The notes under the pieces are model-generated. The model was given only the letters and a program-made list of their open reading frames with translations, was not told the DNA's origin and ran no database searches. Shown in pieces: positions 1-8,100 of a stretch of DNA of 64,000 nucleotides. The translations under genes were made by a program, and so were the position numbers. The DNA lies in NCBI RefSeq assembly GCF_022482905.1, contig NZ_JAKVOI010000001.1, positions 1,179,958 to 1,243,957 on the forward strand. The letters run 5' to 3'. The stretch is from Clostridium sp. GTDB taxonomy: Bacteria; Bacillota; Clostridia; Clostridiales; Clostridiaceae. Position 1 is the stretch's first letter; each line of letters begins with the position of its first letter.

Positions 1-1
1 A

Positions 2-931
2 AGTCAGGGACATGCACATGCATTGAATTTGAAGGAGAGCGGACTTGATGTCATAGTTGGTTTGTATAAAGGGAGCAAGTCATGGAAAACAGCTGAAGAG
101 GCTGGATTCAAGGTATATGAAACAGCTGAAGCCGTTAAACAGGCCGATATTATAACAGTACTTATACCAGATGAAAAACAAAGGGAAGTTTATGAAGAAA
201 GTATAAAAGATAATCTTGAAGAGGGAAATGCATTGTTCTTTGCTCATGGATTCAACATTCACTTCAATCAGATAATTCCACCTAAAAATATAGATGTACT
301 TATGATTGCACCTAAAGGACCAGGACATATAGTTAGAAGAGAATATACACTTGGTGCTGGAGTTCCTTGCCTTTATGCAGTATATCAGGACTTTACAGGA
401 AAAGGTAAAGAAATTGCACTTGCCTATGGAAAGGGAATCGGAGGAACTAGAGCAGGTGTTATGACTACGACATTCAGAGTTGAAACTGAAACAGACTTGT
501 TTGGTGAGCAGGTAGTACTCTGCGGAGGAATTTCAGAGCTTATAAAGGCAGGATTTGATACACTTGTTGAAGCTGGTTATGCACCGGAAAATGCATATTT
601 TGAATGCATGCATGAGATGAAGATGATAGTTGATCTTATGTATGAAGGTGGATTGAACAGAATGAGATATTCAATAAGTGATACTGCTGAATATGGAGAC
701 TACAAGATTGGAAAGAGGATAATAAACGAAAATACCAGAGTGGAAATGAAAAAGGTATTAAAGGAAATTCAGGATGGTACTTTTGCTAGAGAATGGCTTC
801 TAGAGAATAAGACTGGAAGACCTGGATTTACAGCCAGAAGAAGACTGGAACAGAATTCTCCAATTGAAAAAGTTGGTAAGGAACTTAGATCCATGATGTC
901 ATGGATTGATGAAAATCCTTCAAATGAATAA
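2..931 (+). CDS. ilvC: Ketol-acid reductoisomerase, 5' end cut by window
   Basis: This enzyme isomerises and reduces acetolactate or acetohydroxybutyrate with NADPH, the second common step of valine, leucine and isoleucine synthesis. The reading frame is open to the left edge; its first visible residues, [10 protein letters not shown], belong to the Rossmann-fold dinucleotide motif of KARI, so the true start lies upstream. About 309 residues are visible, close to the roughly 330 of class I (short-form) KARI. The loop after beta-2 (KGSKSW) has the basic/serine pattern associated with NADPH use. Conserved KARI stretches [13 protein letters not shown] and ECMHEMK are present. It ends 29 bases before ilvB, preceded by a strong AAAAGGAGG site, so the two are probably cotranscribed. 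Confidence 0.95.
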   Translation, partial: SQGHAHALNLKESGLDVIVGLYKGSKSWKTAEEAGFKVYETAEAVKQADIITVLIPDEKQREVYEESIKDNLEEGNALFFAHGFNIHFNQIIPPKNIDVLMIAPKGPGHIVRREYTLGAGVPCLYAVYQDFTGKGKEIALAYGKGIGGTRAGVMTTTFRVETETDLFGEQVVLCGGISELIKAGFDTLVEAGYAPENAYFECMHEMKMIVDLMYEGGLNRMRYSISDTAEYGDYKIGKRIINENTRVEMKKVLKEIQDGTFAREWLLENKTGRPGFTARRRLEQNSPIEKVGKELRSMMSWIDENPSNE

Positions 932-960
932 TTTATTATAAAAAAGGAGGCTGTGATACT

Positions 961-2661
961 ATGAAGGGGGCTGAAATGCTTTTAAAATGCTTGGTAAAGC
1001 ATAAAGTTGACACTATATTTGGATATCCAGGTGGAGCAGTTTTACCTATATATGATGCATTATATGATATGCAGGATGAATTAAATCATATAATAACTGC
1101 GCATGAGCAAGGGGCAGCTCATGCTGCAGATGGCTATGCCAGGTCTACAGGAAAAGTTGGGGTTGTTATTGCAACCTCAGGGCCTGGGGCTACAAATACT
1201 GTTACGGGAATAGCTACAGCCTATATGGATTCTATACCGATTATAGTATTTGCAGGACAGGTATCTACAAGTATGATAGGAAAAAATTCATTTCAGGAAG
1301 TAAATATAAGAAGTATAACAAAATCCATAACAAAAAAAACTTTTACTATTGATAAAGCCTCTGATATAGAGAATATCATAGATGAGGCTTTTAAAATAGC
1401 GGTCAGTGGAAGAAAAGGTCCTGTAGTTGTAGAGATACCAAAAAATATTCAGACTTCAGAAGCTAGTGATAATACTTCAGAACTCGGGAATGTTTCCAGC
1501 ACATCTAAAAATGAAGAATTCAAGTATGATCTGTTTTCAAATGAATATGAGGACAGTATAGACAAAGTTGTAAATATAATAAAATGCAGTAAAAAGCCTA
1601 TGATCTATGCAGGCGGTGGAGTAATTTCATCTGGAGCGGAGAAACAGCTTGTGGAATTTGTTGACAAGCTTGATACACCGATTGCCTGTTCACTTATGGG
1701 AATTGGGGCATTCCCGGGTGACAGAAAAAATTATACAGGTATGGTTGGAATGCATGGAAGCCACTGCTCAAATTATGCTGTAAGCGAGTGTGACTTGCTC
1801 ATAGCTATAGGTGCAAGATTCAGTGACAGGGTTATAAGCAAGGTAAGCACTTTTGCAAGAAAATCGAAGATAATTCATATAGATATAGATCGAAGAGAAT
1901 TTGGTAAGAATGTTGATATAACAATGTCTGTAAGAGGAGATATAAAGAAGGTATTAAGTGATTTAACAGGGAAGCTTGAAAAACAAAATCACGGTGAGTG
2001 GATGAAATGTATATTGAAACTGAAAGAAAATGAAGAACTTAAATATTCAAATTTTAATCATAAAGAAGGAAAGTATCTGGATCCACGGGATGTAATAAAT
2101 ACATTGTACAGACTGACCGGCGGAGATTGTATAATAACTACTGAAGTTGGGCAAAATCAGATTTGGACGGCACAGTATTTTAAATTTCTGAAATCACGTA
2201 CGTTTATAACATCTGGAGGACTTGGAACAATGGGGTTCGGACTTGGTGCAGCAATAGGTGCCTGTATAGGGAATCCCAACGAGAGAGTAATAAATGTAGC
2301 AGGGGACGGAAGCTTTAAAATGAATTCTACAGAACTTGCAACTATTGCAAAATACAGGCTTCCAATTATTCAGCTTGTGTTGAATAACAGATCACTGGGA
2401 ATGGTTCACCAATGGCAGGAAATGTTCTATAAAAAGAGGTATTGTTTTACAGAATTGACTGAGGATGTAGATTTTGTGAAATTAGGCGAAGCCTATGGAA
2501 TTAAATCTTTGAGGATAGAAAAGAGTAGTGAATTGGAAAATTGTTTGAAAATCGCTTTGAAAGGAAAGGAACCTATGATAATAGAGTGCAATATAAATAT
2601 AGATGAAAAGGTATTTCCTATAGTTCCGCCAGGGGCATCTATAAGTGAAAGCATAGGATAA
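961..2661 (+). CDS. ilvB: Acetolactate synthase, catalytic subunit (first copy)
   Basis: A 566-residue thiamine-diphosphate enzyme that condenses two pyruvates to 2-acetolactate, or pyruvate with 2-ketobutyrate. The N-terminal Pyr domain carries GYPGGAVLPIYDAL and the catalytic Glu49 (AHEQGAAHAADGYAR). The central region has the AHAS pattern FQEVN, and the C-terminal PP domain has the ThDP/Mg motif starting GDGSFKMNSTE and ending LNNRSLGM. The ATG follows AAAAGGAGG with good spacing. It sits between ilvC and ilvD but no regulatory small subunit follows it; the only one in this window is at about 12 kb behind the second copy. It may borrow that subunit or act alone; the sequence cannot decide. 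Confidence 0.93.
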   Translation: MKGAEMLLKCLVKHKVDTIFGYPGGAVLPIYDALYDMQDELNHIITAHEQGAAHAADGYARSTGKVGVVIATSGPGATNTVTGIATAYMDSIPIIVFAGQVSTSMIGKNSFQEVNIRSITKSITKKTFTIDKASDIENIIDEAFKIAVSGRKGPVVVEIPKNIQTSEASDNTSELGNVSSTSKNEEFKYDLFSNEYEDSIDKVVNIIKCSKKPMIYAGGGVISSGAEKQLVEFVDKLDTPIACSLMGIGAFPGDRKNYTGMVGMHGSHCSNYAVSECDLLIAIGARFSDRVISKVSTFARKSKIIHIDIDRREFGKNVDITMSVRGDIKKVLSDLTGKLEKQNHGEWMKCILKLKENEELKYSNFNHKEGKYLDPRDVINTLYRLTGGDCIITTEVGQNQIWTAQYFKFLKSRTFITSGGLGTMGFGLGAAIGACIGNPNERVINVAGDGSFKMNSTELATIAKYRLPIIQLVLNNRSLGMVHQWQEMFYKKRYCFTELTEDVDFVKLGEAYGIKSLRIEKSSELENCLKIALKGKEPMIIECNINIDEKVFPIVPPGASISESIG

Positions 2662-2699
2662 TTTTTAAAGTGAATTTCGAATTCATAGATAAAAGGGGC

Positions 2700-2728
2700 T
2701 TGATTATATATATTTTAAAGATTATGAT
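2700..2728 (+). promoter_or_regulatory. Putative sigma-A promoter for ilvD
   Basis: TTGATT (2700-2705) and TATGAT (2723-2728) are separated by exactly 17 bases, in the ilvB-ilvD gap. The predicted start near 2735 gives a leader of about 85 bases that contains an intrinsic terminator before the ilvD ribosome binding site. Confidence 0.55.
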
Positions 2729-2758
2729 GAATAAAGGTATCTGGAATGGGGACCTGTA

Positions 2759-2792
2759 AAGCTTGATGCCTCAGGCATAGGCTTATTTTTTT
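2759..2792 (+). terminator. Intrinsic terminator in the ilvD leader
   Basis: A hairpin pairs AAGC (2759-2762) with GCTT (2781-2784) and ATGCCT (2766-2771) with AGGCAT (2773-2778), followed by a run of seven T. It could end the ilvCB transcript. Because a good promoter lies about 50 bases upstream, it could also be an attenuator for ilvD. No known riboswitch class was recognised in the short leader. Confidence 0.7.
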
Positions 2793-2820
2793 ACAACAAA
2801 TGAAAAGGAGGATTTATAAT

Positions 2821-4479
2821 ATGAGAAGTGATTCAGTAAAAGGCGGAATAAAGGGAGCTCCCGCTAGATCGTTGATGTACGGTATGGGGTATACCAAAGA
2901 AGAAATCGAAAGACCACTTATAGGTATAGTAAATTCACAGAATGAAGTGGTTGCAGGTCATATGCATCTGGATGAAATAGCAAAAGCTGCCAAACTTGGA
3001 GTGGCCATGTCGGGAGGCACACCTATGGAATTCCCTGCAATTGCAGTTTGTGATGGAATTGCCATGGGACATGTAGGTATGAAATATTCTCTTGCAAGCA
3101 GGGAGCTTATAGCAGATTCCATAGAAGCTATGGCTATGGCTCACGGCTTTGATGGACTGGTACTTATTCCAAACTGTGACAAGATTGTTCCGGGAATGCT
3201 TATGGCAGCTGCAAGACTTAATATACCTGCCGTTGTTGTGAGCGGCGGACCTATGAGGGCAGGAAAGTTGAACAAAAGAGAGCTGGATTTTAGCACGTGT
3301 ATTGAGCAGGTAGGGGCCTGCAGTGATGGAAAAATAACGGAAGACCAACTTGAAGAAGAGGTGAAAAAATCCTGCCCTGGATGTGGATCCTGTTCAGGAC
3401 TATTCACTGCAAACAGCATGAATTGTCTTACAGAGGTACTTGGTATGGGACTTCCTTTAAATGGTACGGCACTTGCCCAGACAGGGGAAAGAAATCAACT
3501 TGCAAAATATGCAGGAATGTATGTGATGGATTGTGTAAAAAATAACAGATGTCCAAGGGATATATTGACATTGGATGCGTTTAAAAATGCTATAACTGTA
3601 GATATGGCAATGGCAGGTTCTACGAATACCGTACTTCATCTTCCGGCAATAGCTCATGAAGCAGGATTGGAACTTGATCTTGATCTATTTGATGAGATAA
3701 GCAGGAAGACACCTTGTATCATAAAACTGAGCCCAAGTGGAAAGCATCATATGGAGGATCTCCATATGGCAGGAGGAATACCTGCACTTATGAATGAGCT
3801 TTCAAAGAAAGGGCTTATTGCAGAAGAATGTATGACAGTACGGGGAAAGACAATAGGAGAAACCATAAAAGATTATGCAGTACTTGATTCAGATGTTATA
3901 AGAAGTGTGGATAATCCTTATAGTAAAAAGGGCGGGATAGCCATACTTAGAGGAAATCTTGCTGTAAATGGTGCCGTAGTCAAAGAATCGGCAGTTGCTG
4001 AAGAAATGATGGTACATGAAGGACCGGCAAGAGTATTTAATTCGGAAGAAGAAGCTGTAAGTGCAATCTTCGGAGACAGGATAAATAAAGGGGATGTAAT
4101 TGTAATAAGATATGAAGGACCAAAGGGCGGACCTGGAATGAGGGAAATGCTTTCTCCAACATCAGCTATAGCTGGAATGGGACTTGACAAGGATGTTGCA
4201 CTCCTTACAGACGGCAGGTTTTCAGGTGCTACGAGAGGAGCATCAATAGGACATGTTTCACCAGAGGCTATGGATGGCGGATTGATTGGACTTGTAGAAG
4301 AGGGAGATACTATATTTATAGACATTAGAAATAAAAAATTAGAACTTAAAGTAGATAAAAAGGAACTTTTGGCACGAAAAGAAAAGCATGTAAAACCTGA
4401 TCCTAAAATAAAAAAGGGTTATCTGGCAAGATATGCAAAATTAGTTACTTCTGCAAATACAGGTGCAGTACTTAAATAA
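2821..4479 (+). CDS. ilvD: Dihydroxy-acid dehydratase
   Basis: It dehydrates 2,3-dihydroxy-isovalerate and -methylvalerate to the 2-keto acids, the third common branched-chain step. The Fe-S cysteines appear in NCDKIVPGM and in [16 protein letters not shown]; the C-terminal signatures GGPGMREM and TDGRFSG are intact. The product is 552 residues, normal for the family. An in-frame ATG at 2800 is rejected because the ribosome binding site AAAAGGAGGA (2803-2812) lies inside that extension; the ATG at 2821 has correct spacing. With ilvC and ilvB upstream it completes the common pathway, but it probably also has its own promoter at 2700-2728. Confidence 0.95.
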   Translation: MRSDSVKGGIKGAPARSLMYGMGYTKEEIERPLIGIVNSQNEVVAGHMHLDEIAKAAKLGVAMSGGTPMEFPAIAVCDGIAMGHVGMKYSLASRELIADSIEAMAMAHGFDGLVLIPNCDKIVPGMLMAAARLNIPAVVVSGGPMRAGKLNKRELDFSTCIEQVGACSDGKITEDQLEEEVKKSCPGCGSCSGLFTANSMNCLTEVLGMGLPLNGTALAQTGERNQLAKYAGMYVMDCVKNNRCPRDILTLDAFKNAITVDMAMAGSTNTVLHLPAIAHEAGLELDLDLFDEISRKTPCIIKLSPSGKHHMEDLHMAGGIPALMNELSKKGLIAEECMTVRGKTIGETIKDYAVLDSDVIRSVDNPYSKKGGIAILRGNLAVNGAVVKESAVAEEMMVHEGPARVFNSEEEAVSAIFGDRINKGDVIVIRYEGPKGGPGMREMLSPTSAIAGMGLDKDVALLTDGRFSGATRGASIGHVSPEAMDGGLIGLVEEGDTIFIDIRNKKLELKVDKKELLARKEKHVKPDPKIKKGYLARYAKLVTSANTGAVLK

Positions 4480-4570
4480 AAATTTATGTTCATACAATTT
4501 TTATTTTGTAAAAAAATATATATGCTATAATAAATGATACACTTTATTTTTTACAAAGGGGATTAATTAT

Positions 4571-4963
4571 ATGAATGTGATAGAGGTTAATATATACGGC
4601 TATGGAGATGAAATTTTCCCTGTTGGATGTAGAAATAGCAGAGGGAACTCAGGATGCCATTCCTGTAAAAAGGGGAATATGTGCACAAATTGTAATTCAA
4701 AGGAGAACCAATATCAGAATATACAACAATTGTGTCAGAATCTGAGAGGATTTTTAAAATCTACGGATATATCTCAAAAGGTGGCTGTTAATTTTATAGA
4801 ATTGGGAAAAAGAAACGCTATATCTGATGAAAGAGCCAGTGTCCAGGAAGTTATAGGAAGAGGCTTTAATCCTCCTATAACTGTCATAGATGGTATAGTG
4901 AGGTATTATGGTGGTATATCCAATATACTCGTATACAAGGATGTGAAGGAGCTGTTGAGTTAA
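4571..4963 (+). CDS. Small Cys-rich thioredoxin-fold-like protein
   Basis: A 130-residue protein with no recognised family. The N-terminal third is rich in cysteine and glycine (GCRNSRGNSGCHSCKKGNMC then TNC), giving six Cys including CHSC and CTNC pairs that could bind metal or form disulfides. The C-terminal half ends with GFNPPITVIDGIVRYYGG, which looks like the cis-proline and final strands of a thioredoxin or glutaredoxin fold. An AAAGGGGA ribosome binding site precedes the ATG. It is monocistronic, ending in its own terminator. A role in thiol or metal chemistry is only inferred from these residues. Confidence 0.7.
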   Translation: MNVIEVNIYGYGDEIFPVGCRNSRGNSGCHSCKKGNMCTNCNSKENQYQNIQQLCQNLRGFLKSTDISQKVAVNFIELGKRNAISDERASVQEVIGRGFNPPITVIDGIVRYYGGISNILVYKDVKELLS

Positions 4964-4975
4964 ACGGCTCTTTTT
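4949..4975 (+). terminator. Terminator overlapping the stop codon of the Cys-rich gene
   Basis: GAGCTGTT (4949-4956) pairs with AACGGCTC (4963-4970), with one G-U pair, followed by five T. The stop codon lies in the loop. Confidence 0.7.
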
Positions 4976-5003
4976 ATGCCGCTTATAACTGTGAAACAAA
5001 AAG

Positions 5004-5040
5004 AACACCGTATTATCAAAAGAATTTCACGGTGTTTTTT
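5004..5040. terminator. Hairpin terminator between convergent genes
   Basis: AACACCGT (5004-5011) pairs perfectly with ACGGTGTT (5029-5036). It is flanked by A-rich DNA on the left and T-rich DNA on the right, so it can serve both the plus-strand Cys-rich gene and the minus-strand gene ending at 5052. Confidence 0.7.
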
Positions 5041-5051
5041 ATATTGGCGGA

Positions 5052-5237
5052 TCAATCCAATCGATAGCAATTGTATAAAAACAATTCTGTTTTTTTATAG
5101 CCAAAGACTTTTACAAGCCATTCATATACATTTTTGTCATAGAAAGATTTAGCGCTGTGAATTTTGAGAGTGCTTAATGCTATGTCATACATGATTTCAA
5201 AAAGTTCCGTATCAGCGGTTTCCTTGATATACATCAT
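5052..5237 (-). CDS. Small hypothetical protein behind a 26-bp palindrome
   Basis: A 61-residue protein that I do not recognise. It is mostly helical-looking with mixed charge, and it has a C-terminal aromatic stretch (VFGYKKTELFLYNCYRL). A GTG at 5246 is in frame, but the AAGGGGTG ribosome binding site overlaps it, so the tandem ATG codons at 5237 and 5234 are better starts. Directly upstream is a perfect 26-bp palindrome, so the gene is probably under a dedicated repressor or is autoregulated. No membrane segment or signal peptide is evident. Confidence 0.6.
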   Translation of the reverse strand: MMYIKETADTELFEIMYDIALSTLKIHSAKSFYDKNVYEWLVKVFGYKKTELFLYNCYRLD

Positions 5238-5250
5238 AGTATACACCCCT

Positions 5251-5276
5251 TTTTATTTTAGTATACTAAAATAAAA
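5251..5276. promoter_or_regulatory. Perfect 26-bp palindrome, probable operator
   Basis: Every base pairs with its mirror around the centre AGTATACT; the core is TTTTAGTATACTAAAA. It lies just upstream of the ribosome binding site of the minus-strand gene starting at 5237. A further AGTATAC copy lies close by at 5238-5244. Perfect dyad symmetry of this length is typical of a dimeric repressor site. The cognate regulator is not identifiable here. Confidence 0.6.
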
Positions 5277-5315
5277 TAAAAATGTAAATGATTTCAGAAA
5301 AAAATTATAAATATA

Positions 5316-6260
5316 TTATGAATTGATACATATGCAATTGTCGTTTCCAGAATGTTTTTTTGCAATATACATTGCCTTGTCAGCTTTTATTATTAATTCA
5401 TCTATAGTTTGCCCGTCTTTAGGATAAAAACTAACACCAATACTCATGGATATGGAAATCTTATTGCTGTTATAATCTATAATGCAATTTCTATTTTTGT
5501 TATCTATAATTCTAGAAGAGATGGTCTTATAGTCATTTAAATCCTTTAAATAAGGCAGCAATATTAGAAATTCGTCTCCACCATATCGTGCAACTACATC
5601 ATTTTTCCTTGTGGATTCTGTCAACATATTTGCCACCTTTATTAGGACTTTATCTCCCGCCTTATGCCCGTAAGTATCATTTATCATTTTGAATTTATCT
5701 ATATCTATGAACATTAAACCTAATAAAGTATTGGTTCTCTTGGCTGTATTCAGGAATACCTCCGCGAATTCATAAAACAACACCCTGTTTGCCACACCGG
5801 TTAATCTGTCATGATAGGCCATATTTCTTATAAGCTTTTCCTTTTCTTCCAGTTCTTTGTTGAGCTTATACAATTCACTGACATAGTTTTTTAATTTTGT
5901 TATTTGCATAAACTGATTTGTGACGTCGATAAACTCAAGAAGCACAAATTTGGATTTTTCATTTTTAAATCTCACAATTTTCAAGTTCAAGTCTTTTTTG
6001 CCGTTTATAAATCTGCCATGCATTGCAGATGAAAAAAACATTTTAAAATCCTTGTCCATTACGTCAGATATAGCTTTTTTAAAATAACTTTTATTTAAAC
6101 CTAAAAATAATTCGTAAATATTGCGGTTTATAGCATTCGTAAATTTTATATTTGTCAGATGTTCCATGTAGCTGTTCCAGACACAAACGTTTAGTTTTTC
6201 ATTCAACAATACTACTCCCTCACTGATATTGTTTAAAATATCATATGTAATTCTATTCAT
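5316..6260 (-). CDS. Diguanylate cyclase with PAS-like sensor domain
   Basis: A 314-residue soluble protein predicted to make cyclic di-GMP from two GTP. Residues 1-120 look like a PAS domain (EGVVLLNEKLNVCVWNS). A short coiled stretch (125-148) leads to the GGDEF domain at about 150-314. The active-site motif GGDEF is intact at 227-231, and an RxxD product-inhibition site (RKND, 218-221) lies exactly five residues before it, so feedback inhibition is likely. It is the last gene of a minus-strand operon and overlaps the cheC-like gene by 8 bases. Its ribosome binding site GAGGA is inside that gene. Coupling suggests the CheY/CheC pair and c-di-GMP synthesis are controlled together. Confidence 0.92.
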   Translation of the reverse strand: MNRITYDILNNISEGVVLLNEKLNVCVWNSYMEHLTNIKFTNAINRNIYELFLGLNKSYFKKAISDVMDKDFKMFFSSAMHGRFINGKKDLNLKIVRFKNEKSKFVLLEFIDVTNQFMQITKLKNYVSELYKLNKELEEKEKLIRNMAYHDRLTGVANRVLFYEFAEVFLNTAKRTNTLLGLMFIDIDKFKMINDTYGHKAGDKVLIKVANMLTESTRKNDVVARYGGDEFLILLPYLKDLNDYKTISSRIIDNKNRNCIIDYNSNKISISMSIGVSFYPKDGQTIDELIIKADKAMYIAKKHSGNDNCICINS

Positions 6261-6885
6261 AGATTTTATCCTCTATACTATCTATTTTGTTGAAAATTTC
6301 ATTCAAAGAATTTATTGTCATGTCTATTATTACAGCACCATCTATTTCCGTATCATCTATTGTAAAGGTTATATACAGTATCAATATATTTGGATGATTA
6401 TGCACTATGTCTCTGGTGAAATCTATTTTTGTAAATACTTTTACTTCTGGGAGGGAATAATTTAAATCTATATCCAGATAGTTGCTGAATTCACCAATGA
6501 TGGAATTAAGAAGTATGTTTCCTATTTCTTTGATAATGTCAAAATCTATAGTTGTAAAATCCATATTAAAACATGTATTATCCTCATATTGATTGTAGCA
6601 AATGCTTATGAATTTTTTCATTTTTTTTGCTGGAAAAATTAAATTTGCTGTTCCGCTAAGTTTTTTTTCAAATGAAATAGAGGATATCATCAATGTCCCA
6701 TCGAATAAATTTTTATGATATTCATCTAGTCCCAATCCTTCATTTTCTAAATCAGTAATTTTAAAATTGGGAACATTTAATAAAATTTTCTTATCTGTTA
6801 TTTCAGAGAGCATACTGGCTGCTTTGCCAACACTTATATTGAACAATTCCTTTAATATATCATATCTCAGATACCCATTATCCAT
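6253..6885 (-). CDS. CheC-family CheY-P phosphatase
   Basis: A 210-residue protein with the two-fold CheC architecture. Both phosphatase helices are recognisable: DILKELFNISVGKAASML near the N-terminus and DIIKEIGNILLNSIIGEF near residue 115. Each has the D-x3-E-x2-N pattern followed by a Pro 22-23 residues later. CheC proteins dephosphorylate CheY-P and sometimes tune receptor methylation through CheD. Here it lies directly between a stand-alone CheY-like receiver and a diguanylate cyclase, with no cheA, cheW or flagellar gene in the window. The probable partner is the adjacent receiver. Start is ATG at 6885, with AAGGA inside the end of the upstream gene. Confidence 0.88.
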   Translation of the reverse strand: MDNGYLRYDILKELFNISVGKAASMLSEITDKKILLNVPNFKITDLENEGLGLDEYHKNLFDGTLMISSISFEKKLSGTANLIFPAKKMKKFISICYNQYEDNTCFNMDFTTIDFDIIKEIGNILLNSIIGEFSNYLDIDLNYSLPEVKVFTKIDFTRDIVHNHPNILILYITFTIDDTEIDGAVIIDMTINSLNEIFNKIDSIEDKIYE

Positions 6886-6889
6886 TTTA

Positions 6890-7255
6890 TCATTCCTTAT
6901 TATTTATAATCCGACATATTTCCTTTGCTTTTTCTTCATTAAATGGTTTGTTGATAAATGATAATATATTGTAATTTTCTATTTCTTCCTTTATGTTTTT
7001 TTGTACATCTGCAGAAATTACAAATATATTTGCACTACTGTCGTGCTCTTTTATTAGTTTTATCAATTCTTTACCATTTAGTTTAGGCATTAACAAATCC
7101 AAAAATACATAATCGGGCATAATATCTTTATATAATTTTAATCCTTTAATACCATCACCTGCAAAAAATAGTTCAAGATTGTCCATAAATTTTTTCATCA
7201 GATTGGAAATTATCTTTTGGGAAAAAATTGAATCATCTACAATTAAAATTTTCAT
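6890..7255 (-). CDS. CheY-like single-domain response regulator
   Basis: A 121-residue receiver domain with no output domain. Acidic pocket residues Asp7-Asp8 (LIVDDS), the phosphoacceptor Asp53 (VFLDLLMP), Ser81 (VISAD) and Lys103 (INKPF) are all present. A longer frame would begin at 7405, but that extension translates a terminator hairpin. The ATG at 7255 follows GGAGAAAAC and begins exactly at the conserved receiver start MKILIVDD. It is first in an operon with the CheC-like protein (4 bases apart) and the GGDEF protein. The family works by protein-protein contact; its histidine kinase is not in this window. Confidence 0.9.
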   Translation of the reverse strand: MKILIVDDSIFSQKIISNLMKKFMDNLELFFAGDGIKGLKLYKDIMPDYVFLDLLMPKLNGKELIKLIKEHDSSANIFVISADVQKNIKEEIENYNILSFINKPFNEEKAKEICRIINNKE

Positions 7256-7364
7256 AATTAAAAGTTTTCTCCTATATTTTGTTACATAAAATATAATACT
7301 AAATAGATATAAAGTCAATAAGATATAGCCATTTTCAAGGATATTTGGAGGAAAATATGTAAAT

Positions 7365-7413
7365 AAAACATGGTTTATAACAGTATAACAACTGCTATAA
7401 ACCATGTTTTTTT
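7365..7413. terminator. Strong bidirectional terminator after the SASP gene
   Basis: A 15-bp perfect stem pairs 7365-7379 with 7396-7410 (AAAACATGGTTTATA against its complement). T runs lie on both strands. It ends the minus-strand SASP gene and separates it from the CheY operon. Confidence 0.85.
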
Positions 7414-7425
7414 CTGCCCTAGTTG

Positions 7426-7617
7426 CTATTTAAGTCCCTGCTCATAAGCCTGAACCATTTTTTTGACCATGTTTCCGCCTATGGAGCCTGCTTCTCTTGA
7501 TGTCAGATCACCATTGTAGCCCTGTTTCAAATTTACTCCAACTTCTGCAGCTGATTCCATTTTGAATTGATTTAATCTCTGTTTTGCCTCAGGAACTACT
7601 AATTTGTTATATGACAT
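7426..7617 (-). CDS. Alpha/beta-type small acid-soluble spore protein
   Basis: A 63-residue DNA-binding protein that coats the chromosome in the forespore and protects it from UV and heat. The family signatures are visible: NKLVVPEAKQRLNQFKMESA, then EVGVNLKQGYNGDLTSREAG, and GSIGGNMVKKMV. The germination-protease cleavage region is ESAAEVGV, a little different from the usual EIASE-type site. A GTG at 7626 is in frame but sits within the ribosome binding site AAAAAGGGGTG, so ATG 7617 is preferred. The gene is monocistronic. Expression in the forespore is expected from the family, but I could not place a convincing sigma-G promoter. Confidence 0.93.
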   Translation of the reverse strand: MSYNKLVVPEAKQRLNQFKMESAAEVGVNLKQGYNGDLTSREAGSIGGNMVKKMVQAYEQGLK

Positions 7618-7805
7618 AATAGTCACCCCTTTTTATAGTATCATTTACTTCTTACAATTAAAGTATTTGTATTATAGGATAAATTATTCGAGGTAACTGG
7701 AGGAACAGCTGGAATAATTAATAATATTTTTTTGAATATTAAAACGCCTGTTGTTATGAAATATTTAAATAAGATATAATAGGCATAGGAAGGAGAGATG
7801 TCATT

Positions 7806-8096
7806 ATGGATATTACATCGCGAACTTATAAAATTGCTATAGCAATAGCAGAATTATTTTTGGGAATACCATTTCTGGGAGGCATTTTTGTAATAGTACA
7901 TGGATGGATACCTCTAATGGTACTGTTTGTAATGCATATTGTTGGCATATTTATTGCAAGCAGAGAGTACAAGAGCATAATAGGTCATGTATTTGGTGCT
8001 GTAGGAAATGCAATTGCCTGGATACCGTTCTTGGGCTGGATATCCCACCTGATTATAGGAATAATACTTTTAGTAGAAGGTCTGAGTGACAGATAG
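7806..8096 (+). CDS. Small multi-pass membrane protein
   Basis: A 96-residue hydrophobic protein not assigned to a named family. Three probable membrane segments are seen: residues about 10-29 (IAIAIAELFLGIPFLGGIFV), 31-49 (HGWIPLMVLFVMHIVGIFI) and 60-92, which may be a hairpin. The motif IPFLGG/IPFLGW occurs twice, near residues 21 and 72, suggesting an internal repeat. A strong GGAAGGAGAG ribosome binding site precedes the ATG, and a TATAAT-like -10 lies about 30 bases upstream of it. It converges on dinB with only 4 bases between the stop codons. Confidence 0.7.
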   Translation: MDITSRTYKIAIAIAELFLGIPFLGGIFVIVHGWIPLMVLFVMHIVGIFIASREYKSIIGHVFGAVGNAIAWIPFLGWISHLIIGIILLVEGLSDR

Positions 8097-8100
8097 AAAT

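Noticed and set aside
2735-2792. Possible ppGpp/PRPP (ykkC-type) riboswitch before ilvD
   Set aside because: The leader is too short and lacks the conserved ykkC purine-rich segments; only a promoter and terminator are supported.
2935-3419. Long minus-strand reading frames inside ilvD
   Set aside because: They lack ribosome binding sites and family features, and lie fully within a well-supported gene on the other strand.
7256-7405. 50-residue N-terminal extension of the CheY-like protein
   Set aside because: It translates the SASP terminator hairpin, and the receiver fold begins exactly at ATG 7255 with its own ribosome binding site.
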